Assembly (NCBI GenBank): GCA_014378155.1
Contig: JACMOF010000275.1
Span: forward strand, 1 to 16,644
Direction: 5' to 3'
Length of the DNA stretch: 16,644 nucleotides
Source of the DNA: Caulobacter sp.
GTDB lineage: Bacteria; Pseudomonadota; Alphaproteobacteria; Caulobacterales; Caulobacteraceae
Shown here: positions 6,681 to 12,733 of the stretch, one piece after another
How the letters are laid out: the number at the start of each line of letters is the position of its first letter
Numbering within the stretch: position 1 is the first letter of the stretch
Made by a program: the position numbers and the translations under genes
Notes under the pieces: model-generated
What the model saw: only the letters and a program-made list of their open reading frames with translations
Databases searched by the model: none
Told to the model about the DNA's origin: nothing

Positions 6681-8058
6681 TCACCGATCCCGCACGTCCA
6701 GCATCCTATACCGCCCCAGCAGCAGCCCCGCCGCGATGAAGCTGGTGATGATCACCGACCAGACGATGCCGTTGACCCCCAGCTTCATCGGCAGGGCCAG
6801 CCACCAGGCCAAGGGGCCCATGATCAGGGCATAGGCCACCATGTGGGTGGCGGTGGGAATCCACACCTCGCCGCGCGCCCTCAGGGCTTGGGCGCAAACC
6901 ACCTGGACGGCGTCGGGCAGCAGGAACAGGCAGCTGAGCGCCAGCGCTGGCCCGATCAGAGCCAGGGCCGCCGGGTCGGTCGTGTAGGCCGCCGCCACGA
7001 GATGGCGCAGCGGATACAGCAGTCCCGACACCAGGAGGGCGAACACCGCCGTGACGCCAAAGGCGATCCAGCCGGCTCGGCTCATGCCTGGCAGGTCGCG
7101 CGCGCCATAGGCCCGGCCCACCTGCACCGCCGTGGCGGTCGACAGGCCCAGCGGGACCATGAAGATCACCGCCACCACGTTCAGCACCACAGCCCAGGCG
7201 GCCACCGAATAGCCGCCCAGCCAGCCAGCCACCAGGCTCATGCCGGCGAAGGCCGAGACCTCGAAGAAGTTCGACGTGCCCGCGCCATAGCCAACCCGCC
7301 GTTGCTCGATCTCGGCCGGCCGGTCGCGGGCCGGCTTGTCGAACACGCCCAGGTCGCGGGCGTCCTTGCGGCGGAGGATGATCACGACCAGCATCGCCGT
7401 CAGGGCCACCCGCGCCACGAAGGTGGACCAGGCCGCGCCTGTCGCGCCCAAGGCGGGCAGGCCAAAGGTTCCCGGCACCAAAACCAGATTGACCGCCAGG
7501 TTGATCAGGTTGGCGATCCACATGGCGATGGTCACCGCCCCCGGCCGCGCCAGGCCCTCCAACCAAAAGCTCAGGGCGACGCTCAGCGCATAGGGGGTCA
7601 GTGACAGCGAGAACACGATCAGCGGCACGGTCGCGCCGTCGGCCAGGGCCTTGTCCAGGCCCGCGCGGTGCAGCAGCGGCGGTCCCAGCACCGCCAGCAG
7701 CAAGGTGCCAGCCAGGCCCAACCACAGGGCGTAGGAGAGCCCCCGCCGCAGCACCGCTCCCGCCTCATGCGGCTTGCCGGCTCCGATGGCCCGCGAGCCC
7801 ATCACCTGCACCCCGACCAGCAGCCCGACCGTGACGGTGACGAACACCGAGGTCGGCGCCCAGGCCATGGCGTGGAAGCCAAGTTGCGTCGCCGAATAGT
7901 GCCCCACCACGATGGCGTCGGTCAGGCCCATGACCATGATGCCCAGGCGCGACATCACCACCGGCCCCGCCAGGCGGAGCAGTTCAATCAGGTCGGAGAC
8001 GATGACGCCGTGCGGCTTCCCCGGGTCGGGAGCCGACGCGGCCGCGAGCGGCGGCATG
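6681..8058 (-). CDS. MATE-family multidrug/metabolite exporter (NorM-like)
   Basis: 458 residues from ATG 8058, within the usual 440-480 for MATE proteins. About 12 hydrophobic segments are arranged as two halves, each beginning with the family pattern: LAGPVVMSRLGIMVMGLTDAI in the first half, and FFEVSAFAGMSLVAGWLGGY in the second. GATGAAWSTFVAR at the end of the first half and LSTATAVQVGRAYGAR in the second are typical NorM signatures. These inner-membrane antiporters use H+ or Na+ gradients to expel cationic or aromatic compounds; the substrate cannot be read here. The TTG at 8072 would add five residues, but the ATG at 8058 has GAAAGG six bases upstream and is preferred. It is divergent from the SDR gene, so the two promoters share about 130 bases. 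Confidence 0.92.
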
Positions 8059-8135
8059 GAAAGGCCTTTCAAAGAGGGCCGGGAAAATGACCGATGGCTC
8101 AGCTTTGGGCAACCCCGCTTCCCATGCTGAGGCTT

Positions 8136-8161
8136 GGAACATCCGCTACCGCTCGCCTGTT
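8136..8161 (+). promoter_or_regulatory. EcfG/SigT-like general stress promoter before the SDR gene
   Basis: GGAAC at 8136-8140, 17 bases, then TGTT at 8158-8161. The alphaproteobacterial general stress sigma factor (EcfG; SigT in Caulobacter) recognises GGAAC-N16/17-CGTT, so this matches all of the -35 box and 3 of 4 -10 bases at correct spacing. The predicted start near 8168 leaves a leader of about 22 bases, containing the AGGAG ribosome site. The adjoining gene belongs to a known stress-associated SDR group, which supports the call. Confidence 0.6.
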
Positions 8162-8189
8162 CCGACGTCTCAGCCTTCAGGAGCGCGCG

Positions 8190-9194
8190 ATGTCAGACGT
8201 CGAAACCCCGGAATTTGAATCCGCCGCCCACCGCACGTCGCAGGCCGAACGCGACATCCAGGCCCCGCTGGACGCGAAGGAGAAGCGGTCGTTCAAGGAG
8301 AACGAGGACGCGAAGCCCGCCATGCAAGCCGGCGCTCGTCCCTATCCCGCGCCGCCCTTCCCCGAGCAGCACCAGCTGAAGCCCGGCCTCGAGGCCGCGC
8401 TCGATCCGGCGCCGATGTACGACGCGCCCTTCTACAACGGCTCGGGCAAGCTAGAGGGCAAGGTGGCCCTGATCACCGGCGCCGACAGCGGCATTGGCCG
8501 GGCCGTGGCGGTGCTGTTCGCCCGCGAAGGGGCCGACGTCGCCATCGGCTATCTCGACGAAGACGAGGACGCCGAGCTGACCCGCATGGCCGTTGAACAG
8601 GAAGGCCGCCGCGCCATCCTGGTGCCCGGCGATGTCGCCGACCCCGCCTATGCCAAGGCCGCCGTCGCGCGCACGGTCGCGGAGTTGGGCAAGTTGGACA
8701 TTTTGGTCAACAACGCCGCCTTCCAGGAGCACGTGCTCGACTTCGAGGACCTGACCGAAGAACACTTCGACCGCACGCTGAAGACCAACCTCTATGGCTA
8801 TTTCCACATGGCCCAGGCGGCGGTGAAAGTGATCCCGCCGGGTGGCGCCATCGTCAACACCGGCTCGGTTACCGGCTTGCTCGGTAACAAGGACCTGTTG
8901 GACTATTCGATGACCAAGGGCGGCATCCACGCCTTCACCCGCTCGCTGGCCACCCACCTGATCGACAAGGGCATTCGGGTCAACGCCGTGGCCCCCGGTC
9001 CTGTCTGGACCCCGCTGAACCCGGCCGACAAGCTGGGTCCCGACGTGGCGCAGTTTGGCGGCAAGACGCCCATGAAACGCCCGGCCCAACCGGAGGAGAT
9101 CGCGCCCGCCTACGTGTTCCTGGCCTCCCCCCAGACCTCCAGCTACATCACCGGTGAAGTGCTGCCGATCATCGGCGGCTACACGGGAGGCTAG
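8190..9194 (+). CDS. Stress-type short-chain dehydrogenase/reductase (YghA/YdaD-like)
   Basis: 334 residues. The start at 8190 (MSDVETPEF) is chosen over the longer open frame from 8094 because AGGAG lies 7 bases upstream and the extra N-terminus has no family match. A hydrophilic ~85-residue N-terminal extension, rich in Glu, Lys and Pro (PYPAPPFPEQHQLKPG), precedes the Rossmann fold; this extension marks the YghA/YdaD (general stress protein 39) subgroup. Cofactor motif TGADSGIGRA, then LVNNAAFQE, the active-site Ser in NTGSVTG, and YSMTKGG with the Tyr-x3-Lys pair are all intact, so the enzyme should be an active NAD(P)-dependent oxidoreductase in the cytoplasm. The substrate is unknown. 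An EcfG-like promoter immediately upstream agrees with a stress role. It is followed 76 bases later by the esterase gene and may be transcribed separately. Confidence 0.92.
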   Translation: MSDVETPEFESAAHRTSQAERDIQAPLDAKEKRSFKENEDAKPAMQAGARPYPAPPFPEQHQLKPGLEAALDPAPMYDAPFYNGSGKLEGKVALITGADSGIGRAVAVLFAREGADVAIGYLDEDEDAELTRMAVEQEGRRAILVPGDVADPAYAKAAVARTVAELGKLDILVNNAAFQEHVLDFEDLTEEHFDRTLKTNLYGYFHMAQAAVKVIPPGGAIVNTGSVTGLLGNKDLLDYSMTKGGIHAFTRSLATHLIDKGIRVNAVAPGPVWTPLNPADKLGPDVAQFGGKTPMKRPAQPEEIAPAYVFLASPQTSSYITGEVLPIIGGYTGG

Positions 9195-9240
9195 GCGGAA
9201 CCGCTGGCGGCGTTAACCCGTTGCGAAATCAGAAAAAAGT

Positions 9241-9257
9241 CTGGCGGCCTTCGCCAG
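9241..9257 (+). other. Small hairpin directly before the esterase ribosome site
   Basis: CTGGCG-GCCTT-CGCCAG is a perfect 6-base stem with a 5-base loop. It ends two bases before the AGGA at 9260-9263 that serves the start at 9271. It is placed like the hairpin at 1878-1893. It could modulate translation or mark the end of SDR transcripts; no T-run follows it. Only the structure is shown. Confidence 0.35.
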
Positions 9258-9270
9258 CCAGGAAATGTCC

Positions 9271-10362
9271 ATGACCAAGAAACATCCGCTGATCGCGCTT
9301 GGCGCGGTTTCTGTGCTGGCGCTCACCGCCGCCGCCTGCTCGCCGAAGACCGACGCGCCCAAGACCACCGGCGACACGCCGGCGGCCGCGACCCAGACCA
9401 CCGAAGCCGGCAAGGCCGACGCCGACATGCAGGCCGTGCTCGACAAGCTGGCCTCGCTGGGCGGCAAGCCCATCGAGACCTTGTCACCCGAAGAGGCCCG
9501 CAAGCAGCCAACCCCGACCGACGCGGTCAAGGCGCTGATGGCCGAGAAGGGCCTTAGGGCCGACACCACGGTGACAACAAAGGATATAACCTATCCTGGG
9601 GCCAGCGGCGCCCAGAAGGCGCGGGTCTATACGCCAGCCGGCGCGACTGGTCCCCTGCCCGTCGTGCTCTACATCCACGGCGGCGGCTGGGTAATCGCCG
9701 ATATCGACGTCTATGACGGCGGGCCGCGCGCCCTGGCCAAGGCGGCCAACGCCATCGTCGTCTCGATCGAGTATCGCCACGCGCCGGAAGCCAAGTTCCC
9801 GGCCGCCCACGACGACGCGAACGCCGCCTATCCTTGGCTGCTGGCCAATGCCGCGAAGTGGGGCGGCGATCCGACCAAGGTGGCCGTGGTCGGCGAAAGC
9901 GCCGGCGGCAACATGGCCGTCAATGTCGCCATCGCCGCGCGGGACAGGGGTTGGATGGCGCCCAAGGCCGTCATCGCCGTCTATCCGGTGGCCGACAGCA
10001 ACATGGCCACCCGTTCCAAGGTGGCCAACGCCGCCGCCAAGCCGCTGAACACCCCGATGCTGGCCTGGTTCTTCACCCACACCCTCGGCAACCCTGCCCA
10101 GGCCACCGACCCGCGGGTGAACCTGGTGGGCGCCGACCTGAAGAACCTGCCGCCGACCACGATCATCCTGGCCGAGATCGACCCGCTGCACGACGACGGC
10201 GTCAATCTGGCCGACAAGCTGAAGGCCGCCGGTGTCGCCACCGACCTCAAGGAATATGCCGGCGTGACCCACGAGTTCTTCGGCATGGGCGCGGTCGTCG
10301 CCGACGCCAAGGACGCCGAGGACTTCGCGGCCGGCAAGCTGAAGACCGCTTTCGGTCAGTAG
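9271..10362 (+). CDS. HSL-family (family IV) esterase/lipase, exported lipoprotein
   Basis: 363 residues from ATG 9271, which has AGGA 7 bases upstream; the in-frame ATG at 9265 would add two residues and sits too close to it. The N-terminus is a lipoprotein signal, MTKKHPLIALGAVSVLALTA then AAC, with the lipid-modified Cys at 23. A Thr/Ala/Lys-rich linker and a ~50-residue helical region follow. The alpha/beta hydrolase core has the oxyanion HGGGW (136-140), the nucleophile Ser210 in GESAGG, Asp304 in IDPLHDDG and His334 in VTHEFFG, so the hormone-sensitive-lipase triad is complete. Family members split short acyl esters; here the enzyme would act outside the inner membrane. Most family IV enzymes have GDSAGG; the Glu variant places it in the GESAGG-type subset. 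A strong terminator follows 4 bases after the stop. Confidence 0.92.
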   Translation: MTKKHPLIALGAVSVLALTAAACSPKTDAPKTTGDTPAAATQTTEAGKADADMQAVLDKLASLGGKPIETLSPEEARKQPTPTDAVKALMAEKGLRADTTVTTKDITYPGASGAQKARVYTPAGATGPLPVVLYIHGGGWVIADIDVYDGGPRALAKAANAIVVSIEYRHAPEAKFPAAHDDANAAYPWLLANAAKWGGDPTKVAVVGESAGGNMAVNVAIAARDRGWMAPKAVIAVYPVADSNMATRSKVANAAAKPLNTPMLAWFFTHTLGNPAQATDPRVNLVGADLKNLPPTTIILAEIDPLHDDGVNLADKLKAAGVATDLKEYAGVTHEFFGMGAVVADAKDAEDFAAGKLKTAFGQ

Positions 10363-10366
10363 CCTT

Positions 10367-10396
10367 AAGGGCCTCCCTCTCCGGGGGAGGCCCTTT
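10367..10396 (+). terminator. Intrinsic terminator after the esterase gene
   Basis: AAGGGCCTCCC (10367-10377) and GGGAGGCCCTT (10385-10395) form a perfect 11-base stem with a 7-base loop, starting 4 bases after the TAG. The 3' side runs into TTT, a short U tract. This is the clearest terminator in the window. It isolates the flagellin gene downstream from the esterase transcript. Confidence 0.85.
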
Positions 10397-10434
10397 ACCT
10401 TGCTCCGTAACGGGCCGCTAAGGTCGCCAGTCTA

Positions 10435-10461
10435 GGTTGCCAACCAGGCGCAAAACGCGCC
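10435..10461 (+). other. Tandem hairpins in the flagellin leader
   Basis: GGTT-GCC-AACC (10435-10445) is followed at once by GGCGC-AAAAC-GCGCC (10447-10461), and the start codon is 13 bases further on behind a weak CGGAA. In C. crescentus, the regulator FlbT binds the 5' untranslated region of flagellin mRNA and controls its stability, so leader structure here is of interest. That these hairpins are FlbT targets is inference. Confidence 0.4.
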
Positions 10462-10474
10462 GTCGGAATTTTCG

Positions 10475-11308
10475 ATGTCGCTGAATAGCGTCAACACCAA
10501 TATCGGCGCGATGATCGCCCTGCAGTCGCTGGCTGCGACCAACCGCGACCTGTCCGACACCTTGCGCCACATCGCCACCGGCCGGGCGATTTCCTCCCCC
10601 AAGGACAATCCCGCCGTCTGGGCGATCGCCCAGAACCAGCGCGCGGAATCCCATTCGCTGGACGCTGTGCGCGCCTCGCTGCAACGGGGCCAATCGATCA
10701 CCGACGTCGCCCTCGCGGCTGGCGACACCGTCACCGACTTGCTCGGCCAGATGAAGGAAAAGATGCTGGCGGCTTCGGACACCAGCCTCTCCACCACCAG
10801 CCGCAAGGCCTTGAACGACGACTACGTGTCGTTGAAGCGTCAGATCGATCGCACGGTCGGCAATGCCGACTTCAACGGCGTCAACCTGATCTCCTCAGGC
10901 TCGAACGGCCAGATCCGGGCCCTCGCCAACGCCCAGGCCTCCGACACCGTCGATGTCGATCACGTGGACCTGTCAACCACAGGCTCGGCCCTGTCGGGCA
11001 TGCGCGCCGACCTGCTGGGCGCGCCGATCAGCACCGCCGAGATCAAGGCGATGGGCGGGGCAATCGAGAACGTCACCTCGGCCCTCTCGCACATCGGCAC
11101 GGGCGCCTATGCGCTGCAGACCCACATGACTTTCATCGACAAGCTGCAGGACACGCTCGACGCCTCGATCGGCCGGCTGGTCGACGCCGACATGGCCAAG
11201 GAGGCCACCAAGCTTCAGGCCCTGCAGATCAAGCAGCAGTTGGCTTACAAGTCGCTGAGCATAGCCAATTCGGGCACGTCGTATTTGCTGACGCTGTTTG
11301 GGCGCTAA
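10475..11308 (+). CDS. Flagellin, FljK-like, orphan copy
   Basis: 277 residues, matching the 270-280 of Caulobacter flagellins that lack the outer D2/D3 domains. The N-terminal D0/D1 coiled-coil region starts MSLNSVNTNIGAMIALQSL. It continues through PKDNPAVWAIAQNQ and SLQRGQSITDVALAAGDTV, nearly identical in pattern to C. crescentus FljK. The C-terminal helix has LVDADMAKEATKLQALQIKQQL and ends SLSIANSGTSYLLTLFGR. The central part (about 150-205) is divergent. Flagellins have no signal peptide; they leave through the flagellar type III channel and polymerise into the filament. No other flagellar gene is in the window, so this copy lies apart from a flagellar cluster. A strong terminator precedes it, so it should have its own promoter, yet I find no good sigma-54 -24/-12 match between the terminator and the start. 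It may be a minor or specialised flagellin. Confidence 0.95.
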   Translation: MSLNSVNTNIGAMIALQSLAATNRDLSDTLRHIATGRAISSPKDNPAVWAIAQNQRAESHSLDAVRASLQRGQSITDVALAAGDTVTDLLGQMKEKMLAASDTSLSTTSRKALNDDYVSLKRQIDRTVGNADFNGVNLISSGSNGQIRALANAQASDTVDVDHVDLSTTGSALSGMRADLLGAPISTAEIKAMGGAIENVTSALSHIGTGAYALQTHMTFIDKLQDTLDASIGRLVDADMAKEATKLQALQIKQQLAYKSLSIANSGTSYLLTLFGR

Positions 11309-11336
11309 GATCAGGGACGTCACCCAGTGAGTTCCC

Positions 11337-11735
11337 ATGGCCCGCCATCTCGCCCTGCTGTCCCTGCTCGTCCGTGACTATGACGAGGCCTTGGCCTTCT
11401 ATGTCGGCAAGCTGGGTTTCAGCCTGGTCGAGGACAGCGACATGGGCGGCGGCAAGCGCTGGGTCGTGGTCTCGCCAGGGCTTGGCGGTTCGCGCTTCCT
11501 GCTGGCCAAGGCGGCCGACGCGGTTCAAGCGGCGATGGTTGGCGGCCAGGGCGGCGGACGGGTCTGGCTTTTCCTGCACACCAACGACTTCGCCGGCGAC
11601 CATGCCCGGCTGACCGCGGCGGGCGTGCGTTTCCTGGAGGAGCCGCGTCATGAGGCCTATGGCAGCGTCGCGGTGTTCGAGGACGTCTATGGCAATCGCT
11701 GGGACCTGCTGCAACCCAAGACCAAGGCTGAGTGA
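11337..11735 (+). CDS. VOC (glyoxalase/bleomycin-resistance fold) protein
   Basis: 132 residues, the usual size of a one-domain VOC protein with two beta-alpha-beta-beta-beta modules. The first module starts LALLSLLVRDYDEALAFYVGKLGFSLVED, the second has VWLFLHTNDFAGDHARLTAAGVRFLEEP, and it ends with the recurrent FEDVYGNRWDLLQP. Possible metal ligands are His4 and acidic residues at the ends of strands, but the usual last Glu (as in DPDGNxxEL) is Asp here, so enzyme activity is unsure. The family includes glyoxalases, dioxygenases and drug-binding proteins; this subgroup has no settled function. The start follows the flagellin stop by 28 bases with a weak GTGAG ribosome site, and no terminator lies between, so it may be read from the flagellin transcript. 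Confidence 0.88.
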   Translation: MARHLALLSLLVRDYDEALAFYVGKLGFSLVEDSDMGGGKRWVVVSPGLGGSRFLLAKAADAVQAAMVGGQGGGRVWLFLHTNDFAGDHARLTAAGVRFLEEPRHEAYGSVAVFEDVYGNRWDLLQPKTKAE

Positions 11736-11762
11736 CGGCGGGCCTGTAGGCCAATGGGCGTG

Positions 11763-12335
11763 TTAAGCCGCCTCGAACGCCTCCGCCGCCAGGACCCGAA
11801 GGTGCTCGACGATGTCCGTCGGCCACGCGGCCGCCAGATCGAAGAAGACCCGCGCGTCGCCCGCGAACAGCGCTCGAGAGGCGCCCTCGAAGCCCGCACG
11901 GTCGCCGGCCATCACCGAGGCGAAACGATAGGTAGCGTCACGCGCGGCGCGGCGACGGGTGGGTCCCTCCGTGTCGCGGCGGGCGGCCTCGACCAGCTTG
12001 CGCAGCGCCACCGAGGCGCCGCCTGCCTGCGCGGCCAACCATTCCCAATGGCGCGGCAGCAGGGTCACCTCGCGGGCGGTGACGCCGAGCTTCGGACGGC
12101 CCCGACCGCGCGGCGCGGCCTCCGGCGTCTCTTCGCCCAGTCGCCGAGCGATATCCGAAGGACCGCCACGCAGGTCGAAATCGACTTGCCGGCCCTCCGG
12201 ATCGAAGATCAGCAGTGGCTCCGCCGACGCGTCCTCCAACCGGCCTTGGGCGGCGACGGCCACTTCCAGCTTTGAGCCCGCCGCGAGCCGCCGCTCGCCC
12301 TCGAAGACGACATAGGGGTTGGGCGCGCCACTCAT
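11763..12335 (-). CDS. DUF2239 family protein
   Basis: 190 residues from ATG 12335. The N-terminal part (8-57) is a small beta domain with VVFEGERRLAAGS, then LLIFDPEGRQVDFDLRG, the DUF2239 signature. A basic hinge GRGRPKLGV (77-85) leads to EVTLLPRHWEWL (89-100) and GGASVALRKLVEAARR, a helical stretch, then an Arg-rich segment and a helical C-terminus. The function is unknown. The basic RGRPKLG segment and the paired helices after it resemble a nucleic-acid binding module, but that is inference. Its ATG overlaps the stop of the GIY-YIG gene by 4 bases (ATGA), so translation is probably coupled. A longer open frame runs up to 12578, but it only mirrors the GIY-YIG gene and is ignored. It converges on the VOC gene with 27 bases between. 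Confidence 0.88.
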   Translation of the reverse strand: MSGAPNPYVVFEGERRLAAGSKLEVAVAAQGRLEDASAEPLLIFDPEGRQVDFDLRGGPSDIARRLGEETPEAAPRGRGRPKLGVTAREVTLLPRHWEWLAAQAGGASVALRKLVEAARRDTEGPTRRRAARDATYRFASVMAGDRAGFEGASRALFAGDARVFFDLAAAWPTDIVEHLRVLAAEAFEAA

Positions 12336-12670
12336 CGCCGCAACCCCTCGGCGCCCAGCTTGACGCGCCAATGCTCGCGGCGCTCGACCAGCAACGAGGC
12401 CCGGCCCAGCCGTTCCAGGCCCTCGTCGTCGAGCACCTCCAGCACGTCGAAACCGAAGGCCGCCTCGCCGTGCGTTTTCCACGCCGCCTGCAGGCTGGCG
12501 CTGGAATGGCCGCCCATCCTCAGACTGAACCAGACGCCGCTCTGGCGGGTGGCGAGATCGGGCGTGCCGCCGATCCATGCCTCGCCTGTCACCAGGCAGC
12601 GGACGGCGTAGATTCCGGCCTGTACTTGGCGGTCCTTGTAGTCGCGCAGCAGCGCCCGTCGGTCGGTCAT
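12332..12670 (-). CDS. GIY-YIG nuclease-fold protein (degenerate YIG motif)
   Basis: 112 residues from ATG 12670 (MTDRRALLRDYKDRQ), a start that matches the N-terminus usual in this small subfamily and has GGAA 6 bases upstream. The in-frame ATG at 12682 adds four residues and would make the transcript almost leaderless, which Caulobacter tolerates. GIY is at 19-21 and the second motif reads AWIGGT (31-36), so the Tyr of YIG is Trp. Arg42 sits where the catalytic Arg is expected (PDLATRQ). LRMGGHSSASLQAAWKTHG is the conserved middle of the subfamily, and an acidic LLVERREHW region lies near the end. GIY-YIG domains cut DNA (UvrC, homing endonucleases), but this stand-alone subfamily is untested as far as I know and may not cut. 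It is the first gene of a two-gene operon with DUF2239. Confidence 0.85.
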   Translation of the reverse strand: MTDRRALLRDYKDRQVQAGIYAVRCLVTGEAWIGGTPDLATRQSGVWFSLRMGGHSSASLQAAWKTHGEAAFGFDVLEVLDDEGLERLGRASLLVERREHWRVKLGAEGLRR

Positions 12671-12687
12671 GTTCGTTTCCATGACCG

Positions 12688-12733
12688 AATTTTACCCGGA
12701 TAATTTAGAGAGTCAATATTACCCGGATTTTAT
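12688..12733. promoter_or_regulatory. Two direct copies of a TTACCCGGAT dyad, candidate operators
   Basis: AATTTTACCCGGATAATTT (12688-12706) and AATATTACCCGGATTTTAT (12715-12733) agree at 15 of 19 positions, with the core TTACCCGGAT identical. The first core, TTACCCGGATAA, is itself a near-palindrome (TTA-n-CCGG-n-TAA). The centres are 27 bases apart. The first copy overlaps the predicted -10 box and the second lies just upstream of the -35 box of the GIY-YIG promoter, the placement expected of a repressor. The second copy also covers the DUF1570 stop codon. The regulator is unknown. Confidence 0.65.
12689..12716 (-). promoter_or_regulatory. Predicted promoter of the GIY-YIG/DUF2239 operon, with CcrM site
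   Basis: On the minus strand TTGACT (12711-12716) and TAAAAT (12689-12694) are 16 bases apart. This also fits the Caulobacter housekeeping pattern TTGaCgS-N10-14-GCTANAWC in part (TTGACTC, 13 bases, GGTAAAAT). The GANTC site at 12710-12714, the target of the CcrM methylase, overlaps the -35 box. The region is clearly more AT-rich than its surroundings. The start of transcription would be near 12682. Confidence 0.6.

Noticed and set aside
6843..7604. Open frame of 253 codons on the plus strand inside the MATE gene
   Set aside because: It is very rich in His, Arg and Gln, a typical antisense shadow of a membrane protein gene in high-GC DNA.
8059..8072. TTG start adding five residues to the MATE protein
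   Set aside because: There is no ribosome site before it, while the ATG at 8058 has GAAAGG at good spacing.
8094..8189. N-terminal extension of the SDR frame
   Set aside because: It would include the predicted EcfG promoter; the ATG at 8190 has a good AGGAG and matches the family's start.
10389..10403. GGCCC...CTTGC as a sigma-54 promoter for the flagellin
   Set aside because: The GG to GC spacing is one base too long, and sigma-54 promoters tolerate little spacing change; it also overlaps the terminator stem.
10446..10460. AGGCGCAAAACGCGC as a second sigma-54 candidate
   Set aside because: GG/GC spacing fits, but TTGC is poorly matched and transcription would begin at the start codon; the same bases form the leader hairpin.
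11741..11752. GGCCTGTAGGCC between the convergent VOC and DUF2239 genes as a terminator
   Set aside because: The 5-base stem would need a 2-base loop and no T-run follows.
12336..12578. Extension of the DUF2239 frame upstream through the GIY-YIG gene
   Set aside because: The sequence is Arg/Gly-rich and out of frame with the real GIY-YIG gene; the ATGA overlap gives a natural start at 12335.
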